Positions 1 to 5,579 of a stretch of DNA of 6,822 bases are shown piece by piece. The translations under genes and the position numbers were made by a program. The stretch covers positions 1-6,822 of the forward strand of contig VAYL01000065.1 of NCBI GenBank assembly GCA_005884305.1, written 5' to 3'. Numbering within the stretch: the first letter of the stretch is position 1; the number at the start of each line of letters is the position of its first letter. Source of the stretch: Actinomycetota bacterium. Its GTDB lineage: Bacteria; Actinomycetota; Thermoleophilia; Solirubrobacterales; 70-9. Below the pieces are notes generated by a model. It saw only the letters and a program-made list of their open reading frames with translations. It had not been told where the DNA came from and did no database searches.

Positions 1-386
1 TGGATCGCATCTTCATCGGCTCCTGCACCAACTCCCGGATCCAGGACCTGCGCGAGGCGGCGTCGATCGTCGATGGCCGGCGCGTCGCGGATTCGGTGCG
101 CGGGATGGTCGTCCCTGGCTCGCAGCAGGTGAAGGCGCAGGCCGAGGAGGAGGGGCTCGACGAGGTCTTCAGGTCCGCCGGCTTCGAGTGGCGCACCGCG
201 GGCTGCTCGATGTGCCTTGGGATGAACCCCGAGATCCTGTCCGAGGGCGAGCGCTGCGCGTCGACCTCGAACCGCAACTTCGAGGGTCGCCAAGGCCGGG
301 GCGGGCGGACGCACCTCGTCAGCCCCCGAATGGCCGCGGCGGCCGCCGTCGAGGGCAGCTTCGTGGACATCAGGGAGTGGGCATGA
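1..386 (+). CDS. leuC: 3-isopropylmalate dehydratase large subunit, C-terminal part
   Basis: Partial gene: the 5' end lies outside the window, and codons are read from base 3 (about 127 residues plus TGA at 384-386). LeuC with LeuD isomerises 2-isopropylmalate to 3-isopropylmalate through isopropylmaleate, using a [4Fe-4S] cluster in the cytoplasm. In organisms with CimA the same enzyme also converts citramalate to 3-methylmalate. All three expected cluster cysteines are visible: one in GSCTNS (codon 24-26) and two in GCSMC (204-206 and 213-215). The aconitase-family blocks [21 protein letters not shown] and RTHLVSP are also intact and in the usual order, and the C-terminus ends at the usual place. 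The stop codon overlaps the ATG at 383 (ATGA), the classic leuC-leuD coupling. Identification is secure from family motifs. Confidence 0.97.
   Translation, partial: DRIFIGSCTNSRIQDLREAASIVDGRRVADSVRGMVVPGSQQVKAQAEEEGLDEVFRSAGFEWRTAGCSMCLGMNPEILSEGERCASTSNRNFEGRQGRGGRTHLVSPRMAAAAAVEGSFVDIREWA
372..377 (+). promoter_or_regulatory. Shine-Dalgarno for the ATG at 383 (leuD)
   Basis: AGGGAG lies five bases before the ATG at 383-385, which overlaps the leuC stop as ATGA. This is a well-placed ribosome binding site. It supports 383 as the ancestral leuD start, even though that ATG is not in frame with the leuD body as sequenced. Confidence 0.5.
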
Positions 387-411
387 GACCGGTCGACGTC
401 ATTAGGGGAAG
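383..411 (+). other. leuD: out-of-frame 5' end of leuD (apparent one-base deletion)
   Basis: Read from ATG 383, this segment encodes [10 protein letters not shown], which matches the expected LeuD N-terminus. The frame then runs into unrelated codons, while the LeuD body continues in another frame from GTG 412 (VSVLDRADVDTD). Adding a single G in the run at 410-414 (AGG-TGT to AGG-GTG-T) joins the two as [22 protein letters not shown]. In the body frame, an in-frame TAG at 403-405 blocks any upstream extension. The possibilities are a sequencing or assembly error, a real frameshift, or rescue by starting at GTG 412 or 418. I favour an error, or a genuine deletion tolerated through the internal start. 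Confidence 0.6.
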
Positions 412-945
412 GTGTCGGTGCTCGATCGCGCCGACGTCGACACGGACCAGATCATCCCCAAGCAGTTCCTGAAGCGAGTCGAGCGAACCGGCTTCGGCGA
501 GTTCCTCTTCTACGACTGGTTCCGCTCCGGCGAGCTCGAGCTCCAGCCGAACCCGATCCTGGTCGCCGGCCGCAACTTCGGCTCGGGATCGTCCCGCGAG
601 CACGCCGTCTGGGCGCTCCAGGACTTCGGCTTCGACGCCGTGATCGCGCCGTCGTTCGCCGACATCTTCTACGTCAACTGCACCAAGAACGGGCTCCTGC
701 CGGTGATCCTGCCGGAGGAGAGCTGTCGCGAGGTGGCGGCGGTCGGCGACGCCCGAATCGACGTCGACGATCAGACCGTCACCTTCGCGGGCGGCGTCGT
801 GGAGTTCGAGCTCGACGCGGACATCAAGCACCGCCTCCTTCACGGCCTCGACGACATCGGAATCACGCTCCAAAACGAGACCGCCATCGGCGACTTCGAG
901 GCGGCCGGCGGCGCCGACCGCGGTCCGGTGACCACGGCGCTGTGA
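412..945 (+). CDS. leuD: 3-isopropylmalate dehydratase small subunit
   Basis: LeuD is the swivel-domain subunit that closes over the LeuC active site; with LeuC it isomerises isopropylmalate (leucine) and citramalate (isoleucine by the pyruvate route). As sequenced, the ORF has 177 residues from GTG 412. Family blocks are clear: DVDTDQIIPKQFL at 9-20, NFGSGSSREHA at 55-65, SFADIFYVNC at 81-90 and GLDDIGITLQ at 145-154. The first strand of the family, normally preceded by about ten residues, is cut short: those residues ([10 protein letters not shown]) are encoded one frame away from ATG 383. GTG 412 and GTG 418 are the available in-frame starts. The purine run AGGGGAAGG (404-412) is too close to serve 412 but is well spaced for 418. 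The TGA stop overlaps the next gene's GTG (942-945). Function is secure; the true start is not. Confidence 0.93.
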   Translation: MSVLDRADVDTDQIIPKQFLKRVERTGFGEFLFYDWFRSGELELQPNPILVAGRNFGSGSSREHAVWALQDFGFDAVIAPSFADIFYVNCTKNGLLPVILPEESCREVAAVGDARIDVDDQTVTFAGGVVEFELDADIKHRLLHGLDDIGITLQNETAIGDFEAAGGADRGPVTTAL

Positions 946-1724
946 ACCCAGACGAGGAAGCGCGGGAGTGGGACGCGGCGACGTACGACCGCGTCTCGCA
1001 CATCCAGGCTGAATGGGCGCGCGAGGTGATCGACCGGCTCGAGCTTCGGGGCGACGAGACGGTCCTCGATGCCGGATGCGGCAGCGGTCGCGTCACCAAG
1101 CTCCTGCTCGAGCACCTGCCCGAGGGCCGCGTGATCGGGGTGGACGCCTCGGCCTCGATGATCGAGAAGGCTCGCGAGGCGCTGCCCGACGACCGCACCG
1201 AGCTCATCGTGTCCGACCTGCTCGACCTGGAGCTGACGGAGCCGGTGGACGCGGTCTTCTCCAACGCCACGCTCCACTGGATCCTCGACCACCGGCGCCT
1301 ATTCCAGCGGCTCTACGCGGCGCTGCGACCGGGCGGTCAGCTTGAGGCGCAGTGCGGCGGGATCGGGAATCTCGACGAGTTCCTGAACTCGCTGGAGAAC
1401 GTAAACGGCGACGAGCGTTTCGCGCCATACGTTCGCGGGATCGCGAGCACCTGGAACTTCGCCTCGCCTGGCGATACCGAGATTCGGCTACAGGCCGCGG
1501 GGTTCGCGGACGAGCACTGCCGGCTCGAGGATCGGCTGGAAAAGCCGCGCGAGCCGCGCGAATTCCTGCGAACCGTCTGCCTGGGCCCACACCTGGAGCG
1601 ACTCCCGGATGAGCTTCACGAGCAGTACCTGGACGCCGTGCTCGAGTACATCCCGCGCCCGCTGACCCTCGACTACGTGCGCCTCAACATCTCAGCTCGA
1701 CGGCCCTCGGGGGCGAGCGCGTGA
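942..1724 (+). CDS. Tam-like SAM-dependent methyltransferase (trans-aconitate 2-methyltransferase family)
   Basis: A 260-residue class I SAM methyltransferase, close in size to E. coli Tam. Motif I is VLDAGCGSG (41-49). The acidic ribose-binding residue is D68 in GVDAS. SNATLHW (107-113) corresponds to the NASLQW block of Tam, and the post-motif RPGG is at 129-132. The remainder (about 135-250) matches the Tam-type helical substrate cap in layout. Tam makes methyl esters of trans-aconitate; its yeast relative Tmt1 is reported to use 3-isopropylmalate as its main endogenous substrate. The gene overlaps leuD by GTGA at 942-945 and leuB by GTGA at 1721-1724, so it is probably translated with them. 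From context I infer a substrate among leucine or isoleucine pathway acids, such as isopropylmalate, isopropylmaleate or a trans isomer of these. The family is well supported; the substrate is not shown. No separate Shine-Dalgarno is evident. Confidence 0.85.
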   Translation: MNPDEEAREWDAATYDRVSHIQAEWAREVIDRLELRGDETVLDAGCGSGRVTKLLLEHLPEGRVIGVDASASMIEKAREALPDDRTELIVSDLLDLELTEPVDAVFSNATLHWILDHRRLFQRLYAALRPGGQLEAQCGGIGNLDEFLNSLENVNGDERFAPYVRGIASTWNFASPGDTEIRLQAAGFADEHCRLEDRLEKPREPREFLRTVCLGPHLERLPDELHEQYLDAVLEYIPRPLTLDYVRLNISARRPSGASA

Positions 1725-2800
1725 GCTCACCGCAGATCGTTCTGCTGCCGGGCGACGGAATCGGCCCCGAGATCGTCGGTGCAGCCAAGCGGTTGCTGGA
1801 AGCGGTCGGGGAGTTCGAGTTCACCGAGCACCAGGTTGGTGGCGCGTCGATCGACGAGCACGGCGCCGCGCTCACCGACGACGTCCTCGAGGCGTGCCGG
1901 CGCGCCGACGCGGTCCTGCTCGGCGCCGTGGGCGGGCCGAAGTGGGACACCACCGATCCGAACGCGCCGCGCCCGGAGCAGGGGCTGTTGGGGTTGCGCA
2001 AGGGAATGGGCCTCTACGCCAATTTGCGCCCGGTTCGGCCGAGCCCAGCACTCGTCGACGCGAGCCCGCTCCGACCCGAGGTGATCGCCGGCACGGACCT
2101 CCTGGTGGTCCGAGAGCTCACCGGCGGGATCTACTTCGGCGCGAGCGCCCGCGATGGCGACCGAGCCCATGACGACTGCGAGTACACGGTGGCCGAGATC
2201 GAGCGGATCGCACGCGTCGCCTTCGAGGCGGCGGGGCAGCGGGGCGGAGCCTCGGCCCGGGTCACGTCAGTCGACAAGGCCAACGTCCTCGAGACCTCGC
2301 GCCTGTGGCGCGAGACGATTACCCGCGTCGCGGCGGATTACGAGGGCGTCGAGCTCGACCACATGCTGGTCGACAACGCGGCGATGCAGCTCGTCGCGAA
2401 CCCGGGCCGATTCGACGTAATCGTGACCGAGAACATGTTCGGCGACATCCTGAGCGACGAGTCGGCGATGCTCACCGGGTCGCTCGGCATGCTCCCGTCC
2501 GCGAGCCTCGGCGCGGAGAGCGAGCCGGGACTGTTCGAGCCGGTGCATGGCTCCGCCCCGGACATCGCGGGGCAGGGGGTCGCCAACCCGCTTGCAACCT
2601 TCCTTTCGGCGGCGATGATGCTGCGCCACGGACTGGGCATGGACGCCGAGGCCCGCGCGATCGAGGCCGGCGTGGACTCGGCGCTCGAGCGAGGACTGCG
2701 AACGCCGGACCTGGCCACGGCGGACCAGGAGACGGTCGGCACGGAGGACATGACCGACGCCGTAATCGGGGCTGTCAGCTTGGAGAGCGCGAAGTCTTGA
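1721..2800 (+). CDS. leuB: 3-isopropylmalate dehydrogenase
   Basis: LeuB is the NAD-dependent oxidative decarboxylase that turns 3-isopropylmalate into 2-oxoisocaproate. With CimA present it probably also turns 3-methylmalate into 2-oxobutyrate. The protein has 359 residues, normal for the family. GDGIGPEI is at 11-18. The substrate loop EQGLLGLRK (86-94) carries the Glu and two Leu that recognise the isopropyl group in Thermus LeuB. RELTGGIYFG spans 131-140 with catalytic Tyr138; Lys186 follows in SVDKANV. Metal-binding aspartates are at 218 (VDNAAMQL), 242 and 246 (MFGDILSDE). EPVHGSAPDIAG (273-284) is the nucleotide site, with Asp281 as expected for NAD rather than NADP. The GTG start overlaps the methyltransferase stop; a weak G-rich Shine-Dalgarno (1709-1713) precedes it. 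Confidence 0.97.
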   Translation: MSSPQIVLLPGDGIGPEIVGAAKRLLEAVGEFEFTEHQVGGASIDEHGAALTDDVLEACRRADAVLLGAVGGPKWDTTDPNAPRPEQGLLGLRKGMGLYANLRPVRPSPALVDASPLRPEVIAGTDLLVVRELTGGIYFGASARDGDRAHDDCEYTVAEIERIARVAFEAAGQRGGASARVTSVDKANVLETSRLWRETITRVAADYEGVELDHMLVDNAAMQLVANPGRFDVIVTENMFGDILSDESAMLTGSLGMLPSASLGAESEPGLFEPVHGSAPDIAGQGVANPLATFLSAAMMLRHGLGMDAEARAIEAGVDSALERGLRTPDLATADQETVGTEDMTDAVIGAVSLESAKS

Positions 2801-2808
2801 GGCATACT
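2780..2808 (+). promoter_or_regulatory. candidate promoter for ilvE
   Basis: TTGGAG (2780-2785) and CATACT (2803-2808) are separated by 17 bases, the ideal spacing for a housekeeping sigma promoter. They match the consensus at 3/6 and 4/6 positions. The -35 element would lie inside the end of leuB. A transcript starting near 2814-2816 would have a leader of only about 20 bases containing the strong Shine-Dalgarno. This is a pattern match only; read-through from the leu block is equally possible. Confidence 0.35.
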
Positions 2809-2825
2809 TGGCCCGCACCGCAAGC

Positions 2826-2832
2826 AAGGAGG
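2826..2832 (+). promoter_or_regulatory. strong Shine-Dalgarno of ilvE
   Basis: AAGGAGG, a full anti-16S match, sits four bases before the GTG at 2837. It fixes the ilvE start and is much the best ribosome binding site in the window, suggesting independent and efficient translation of ilvE. Confidence 0.85.
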
Positions 2833-2836
2833 AACA

Positions 2837-3769
2837 GTGGAGAAGTCTGAGTGGATCTGGATGAACGGCGAGTACGTCCCCTGGGACAACGCCAACGTCC
2901 ACGTACTCAGCCACGGCCTTCACTACGGCACCGGCGTCTTCGAGGGCATCCGGGCGTACGAGACGGATCGCGGGACGGCGATCTTCCGGCACCGCGAGCA
3001 CCTGGAGCGGCTGGTGCGCTCGGCGCAGCTCTACTACATGGAGCTCCCGTACTCGGTCGACGGGATGCGCGAGGCGACCCATGAGCTGATCCGCCGGAAC
3101 GGCCTGAAGAGCTGCTACATCCGCCCGCTGGCATTCCGCGGCTACGGCGAGATGGGCCTCTTCGCGCAGAGCGCGCCGATCGACGTGATCGTCGCGGTGT
3201 GGCCGTGGGGCGCCTATCTGGGCGAGGAGGGAAAGCGCAGCGGCATCAGGTGCAAGGTGTCGTCGTGGCGTGGGATCTCGGGCGACTCGCTGATCCCGCA
3301 TGCCAAGGCGTCGGGTCAGTACCTCAACTCGATCCTCGCCAAGACCGAGTCGGCGAACGCCGGCTACGACGAGGCGATTCTTCTCGACGTACAGGGCAAC
3401 GTCTCCGAGGGCTCGGGCGAGAACGTCTTCATCGTTCGCGACGGGGTCTTGTCCACGCCCGGACACACCAATTCCATCCTCGACGGCATCACGCGCCGGT
3501 CGGTCATCCAGATCGCGGGCGACCTCGGATATCCGGTCGAGGAGCGCGACATCGCTCGGGCCGAGCTGTTCCTGGCCGATGAGGTGTTCCTGACCGGCAC
3601 CGCCGCCGAGCTCGTCCCGGTTCGGGAGGTCGACGACCATCCGATCGGTGAGCCCGGTGAGATCACCCGGGTCATCCAGGCCAAGCTCGAGGACGCGCTG
3701 CATAGGCGCGCCCCGGAGTACCTGGAATGGCTGGACGTGGTCGAGCAACCAAGTAAGGTCACGTCGTGA
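2837..3769 (+). CDS. ilvE: branched-chain amino acid aminotransferase (class IV PLP)
   Basis: IlvE transfers an amino group between glutamate and the 2-oxo acids of leucine, isoleucine and valine. The protein has 310 residues, the usual length for the short bacterial IlvE type. Visible family blocks are: GLHYGTGVFEGIRAY (27-41); the HREHLERL segment (52-59), which carries the phosphate-binding Arg; the IRPLAFRGYG stretch (95-104); catalytic Lys157 in PHAKASGQY; EGSGENVF (191-198), whose Glu contacts the PLP ring nitrogen; the STPGHTNSILDGITR block (206-220); and TGTAAEL (253-259). D-amino acid aminotransferase and aminodeoxychorismate lyase are related folds, but the motif set and the leu/cimA neighbours favour IlvE. 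The GTG start is fixed by the AAGGAGG four bases upstream. Its TGA shares one base with the ATG of a 17-codon ORF (TGATG at 3767-3771). Confidence 0.95.
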   Translation: MEKSEWIWMNGEYVPWDNANVHVLSHGLHYGTGVFEGIRAYETDRGTAIFRHREHLERLVRSAQLYYMELPYSVDGMREATHELIRRNGLKSCYIRPLAFRGYGEMGLFAQSAPIDVIVAVWPWGAYLGEEGKRSGIRCKVSSWRGISGDSLIPHAKASGQYLNSILAKTESANAGYDEAILLDVQGNVSEGSGENVFIVRDGVLSTPGHTNSILDGITRRSVIQIAGDLGYPVEERDIARAELFLADEVFLTGTAAELVPVREVDDHPIGEPGEITRVIQAKLEDALHRRAPEYLEWLDVVEQPSKVTS

Positions 3770-3822
3770 TGCGTCTCATTCCTGGAGGCATCGAGCGAAT
3801 TAGGAGCGCCGCGGGGGCGTAA
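3769..3822 (+). CDS. candidate 17-residue leader peptide before cimA
   Basis: ATG 3769 to TAA 3820-3822 encodes MRLIPGGIERIRSAAGA. The ATG overlaps the ilvE stop as TGATG, so it could be translated by reinitiation; TAAGG at 3753-3757 is a distant possible Shine-Dalgarno. Three of 17 codons are Ile (two are ATT, whereas ATC dominates in the genes here) and one is Leu, and the next gene, cimA, makes the isoleucine precursor. The stop lies in the loop of a strong hairpin. That is what an attenuation leader would look like, but the Ile codons are not consecutive and the ORF is short enough to be chance. Confidence 0.33.
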   Translation: MRLIPGGIERIRSAAGA

Positions 3823-3836
3823 AGCCCCGTGGCCGC
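3806..3836 (+). promoter_or_regulatory. strong GC-rich hairpin in the cimA leader
   Basis: The inner stem GGGGC (3814-3818) pairs with GCCCC (3824-3828) around the loop GTAAA. After a one-base bulge (3813) the stem continues as GCCGC (3808-3812) with GTGGC (3829-3833, one G-U pair). After a second bulge (3834), GC pairs with GC, giving about 12 pairs in all. The loop contains the mini-ORF stop TAA. No T-run follows, so a classical intrinsic terminator is not supported. An attenuator, a pause site or a non-canonical actinobacterial terminator are the options. Confidence 0.5.
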
Positions 3837-3854
3837 GCCGGCTTCGGCCGCGCC
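3831..3854 (+). repeat. 9-base direct repeat GGCCGCGCC
   Basis: Exact copies lie at 3831-3839 and 3846-3854, one in the right arm of the first hairpin and continuing into the second, the other in the right arm of the second. The two copies could compete for the same upstream GCGCCGC partner, which would allow alternative leader folds. GC-rich chance repetition is the plain alternative. Confidence 0.4.
3837..3853 (+). promoter_or_regulatory. second hairpin with a C(UUCG)G tetraloop
   Basis: CGGC (3839-3842) pairs with GCCG (3847-3850) around TTCG, forming the unusually stable C(UUCG)G tetraloop; one bulge then allows two more G-C pairs. It abuts the previous hairpin with no gap and ends about 40 bases before the cimA start. 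No T-tract follows. It probably forms in the cimA leader RNA; its role is unknown. Confidence 0.45.
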
Positions 3855-3877
3855 CGACTCCCGCTCGTCCCTCCAAC

Positions 3878-3884
3878 GGAAAGG
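3878..3884 (+). promoter_or_regulatory. Shine-Dalgarno deciding the cimA TTG start
   Basis: GGAAAGG lies seven bases before TTG 3892 and ten before TTG 3895. CimA homology begins right after these codons (TQVKLYDTTLRDG), whereas the alternative GTG at 3829 has no Shine-Dalgarno and lies next to the hairpin stem. This favours TTG 3892 as the start. Confidence 0.65.
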
Positions 3885-3891
3885 CATCAAC

Positions 3892-5508
3892 TTGTTGACC
3901 CAGGTAAAGCTCTACGACACGACCTTGCGTGACGGCATGCAGGGGCAGGGAATGTCCCTGTCGGCCGCCGAGAAGGTGCGGGTGGTTCAGGCGCTCGACG
4001 GGCTTGGGGTGCAGCTCATCGAGGCGGGGTTCGTGGGCTCGAACCCCAAGGACGCCGAGCTGTTCGAGCTGCTTCGGGGCGTTGACCTCGAGCAGGCTGA
4101 CGTCTGCGCGTTCGGCATGACGCGCCGGCGCGGCGTCGCCGCCGAGGACGACGCGGCCATGCGTGAGCTCGCCGAGTGCTTCGCGCCGGTCTGCACCCTG
4201 GTGGGCAAGACCTGGGGCCTTCACTTGGAGAAGGTGACCAGGGTCTCCCGGACCGAGAACCTGGGGATGATCACCGACTCAGTCTGCTTCCTCGTCGGGC
4301 GGGGGAAGCGGGTGGTCTACGACGCCGAGCACTTCTTCGACGCGTGGCGCGAGGACTACGAGTACGCGCTGGAGTGCCTGCGGGCCGCGGTTGCCGCAGG
4401 CGCCGAGAACGTGACGCTGTGCGACACCAACGGCTCGAGCCTGCCGTTCCAGGTGGGCGAGGCGACCGCGTCCGTGGTCGCGGAGCTGGGCGATCGGGTC
4501 GAGATCGGGATCCACACCCACAACGACGCCGAGTGCGGCGTGGCCAACTCGCTCGAGGCCGTGCGCGCCGGAGCGCGTCTCGTGCAGGGAACGATGAACG
4601 GCTTCGGCGAGCGCACGGGCAACGCGAACCTGGCCTCGATCCTGCCGGCGCTACAGCTCAAGATGGGCTTCGAGTGCGTGCCGCCGGATCGCCTTCGGCG
4701 GCTCACCGAGACGTCACATCTGGTCGACGAGCTCTGCAACCTCCAGCCGGACCCCGACCGTCCGTACGTGGGCCGCAACGCGTTCGCCCACAAGGGCGGG
4801 ATGCATGCGGCCGGCGTGCAGGCCGACGCGCGCACGTTCGAACACATCGAGCCGGGCCTGGTCGGGAACAGCCGCGACGTGCTCATCTCCGAGCTCGCCG
4901 GCCGAGGCTCGGTGCAGAGCCGCGCCGAAGCCGCGGGCGTCGACCTGGACGCCGACGCCGCCAAGCGCGCCGTGGAGCGACTCAAGGAGCGCGAGCACCG
5001 CGGCTATCAGTACGAGGCTGCCGACGCCTCGTTCGAGCTGCTGCTGCGCCGCGAGGCGGGAACGTATTCCCCGCTCTTCCGGCTCGAGGGCTTCCGCGTG
5101 ATCACCGAGAAGCGCGCGAACGGCAAGGTGGAAACCGAGGCGACGATCAAGATCTGGGTCGACGGCCAGCGATTCCTGCGCACGGCGGAGGGCAACGGGC
5201 CGGTGAACGCGCTGGACAAGGCGCTCCGGTCCGCGATCACCGAGCTTTACCCGCACCTCGCCGAGATCGACCTCGTCAATTACAAGGTCCGGATCCTGGA
5301 TACCCACCATGGCACCGGCGCGGTCACGCGCGTGCTGCTCGACTCCTCGGACGGCAGCGGTGAGACGTGGGGGACGATCGGCGTGTCGGAGAACATCATC
5401 GAGGCGTCCTGGGAGGCCCTGGTGGACTCGCTGGAGTACGCGTTCCAGCCGCGGGAGCAGAAGGACCGTGCAACGAGGGAGGGCACGGAGGTCACCGCAG
5501 GCCATTGA
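3892..5508 (+). CDS. cimA: (R)-citramalate synthase
   Basis: CimA condenses pyruvate and acetyl-CoA to (R)-citramalate, the first step of threonine-independent isoleucine synthesis. From TTG 3892 it has 538 residues, typical of the long CimA family in the DRE-TIM metallolyase superfamily. YDTTLRDG (8-15) supplies the catalytic Arg13 and metal ligand Asp14. HTHND (208-212) supplies metal histidines, and NGFGERTGNANL starts at 236. The linker motif HKGGMHAAG is at about 300-308, and a C-terminal LeuA-type regulatory domain (about 370-515) probably binds isoleucine. The opening TLRDGMQGQGMSLS and the long body fit CimA better than LeuA or homocitrate synthase, which usually show different residues after the RDG. 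Neighbouring leuCD, leuB and ilvE supply all later steps. The last 18 or so residues are a polar tail. The start at GTG 3829 would add 21 residues of low-complexity sequence and is disfavoured. Confidence 0.92.
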   Translation: MLTQVKLYDTTLRDGMQGQGMSLSAAEKVRVVQALDGLGVQLIEAGFVGSNPKDAELFELLRGVDLEQADVCAFGMTRRRGVAAEDDAAMRELAECFAPVCTLVGKTWGLHLEKVTRVSRTENLGMITDSVCFLVGRGKRVVYDAEHFFDAWREDYEYALECLRAAVAAGAENVTLCDTNGSSLPFQVGEATASVVAELGDRVEIGIHTHNDAECGVANSLEAVRAGARLVQGTMNGFGERTGNANLASILPALQLKMGFECVPPDRLRRLTETSHLVDELCNLQPDPDRPYVGRNAFAHKGGMHAAGVQADARTFEHIEPGLVGNSRDVLISELAGRGSVQSRAEAAGVDLDADAAKRAVERLKEREHRGYQYEAADASFELLLRREAGTYSPLFRLEGFRVITEKRANGKVETEATIKIWVDGQRFLRTAEGNGPVNALDKALRSAITELYPHLAEIDLVNYKVRILDTHHGTGAVTRVLLDSSDGSGETWGTIGVSENIIEASWEALVDSLEYAFQPREQKDRATREGTEVTAGH

Positions 5509-5513
5509 TGGCC
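5500..5513 (+). terminator. short inverted repeat around the cimA stop
   Basis: GGCCA (5500-5504) and TGGCC (5509-5513) form a perfect five-pair stem around TTGA, whose last three bases are the cimA stop TGA. The stem is short and only a CT-rich stretch follows, so termination is doubtful. It marks the boundary between the amino acid genes and the next gene. Confidence 0.25.
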
Positions 5514-5579
5514 CTCTCTCGAAGCGTTTGCGATATCAGGTACGCCATAGCGCCCCCAAACCACCAAACGCGGTCGTGA
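5508..5579 (+). CDS. possible 23-codon ORF bridging cimA and the aminotransferase
   Basis: ATG 5508 shares a base with the cimA TGA (TGATG), and its own TGA (5577-5579) overlaps the GTG of the next gene (GTGA). This would form a continuous coupling chain. The peptide begins MALSRSVCDIRY and ends APPNHQTRS, resembling nothing I recognise. Over 5521-5570 the G+C falls to about 54%, unlike the coding sequence around it, which suits an intergenic regulatory spacer better than a gene. No Shine-Dalgarno or convincing promoter was found here. Confidence 0.15.
   Translation: MALSRSVCDIRYAIAPPNHQTRS

Noticed and set aside
403..412. Programmed -1 frameshift site in leuD
   Set aside because: Slipping on GGA to GGG is possible, but the A-site codon AGG would mispair with AAG and there is no clear X-XXY-YYZ heptamer. 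A missing base is simpler.
2267..3748. 493-codon open frame on the - strand across leuB and ilvE
   Set aside because: It lies antisense to two well-recognised genes, its composition is Arg/Asp/Val/Leu-rich as expected from GC-rich third positions, and it shows no family motif. It is a shadow frame.
3829..3891. Upstream GTG start for cimA
   Set aside because: No Shine-Dalgarno, adds 21 low-complexity residues absent from the family, and overlaps the two leader hairpins. TTG 3892 has GGAAAGG seven bases upstream.
4176..5363. 395-codon + strand frame inside cimA
   Set aside because: Very Arg/Gly-rich translation in an alternate frame of cimA with no recognisable motif; the CimA frame has all the catalytic blocks.
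3892..5508. Calling the gene leuA (2-isopropylmalate synthase)
   Set aside because: The opening motif, length and overall sequence fit the CimA family. The LeuA-type C-terminal domain is shared by both and does not discriminate.
5309..5575. Long N-terminal extension of the DegT protein into cimA
   Set aside because: The extra residues are Arg/Ser-rich shadow of cimA. Family homology begins just after GTG 5576.
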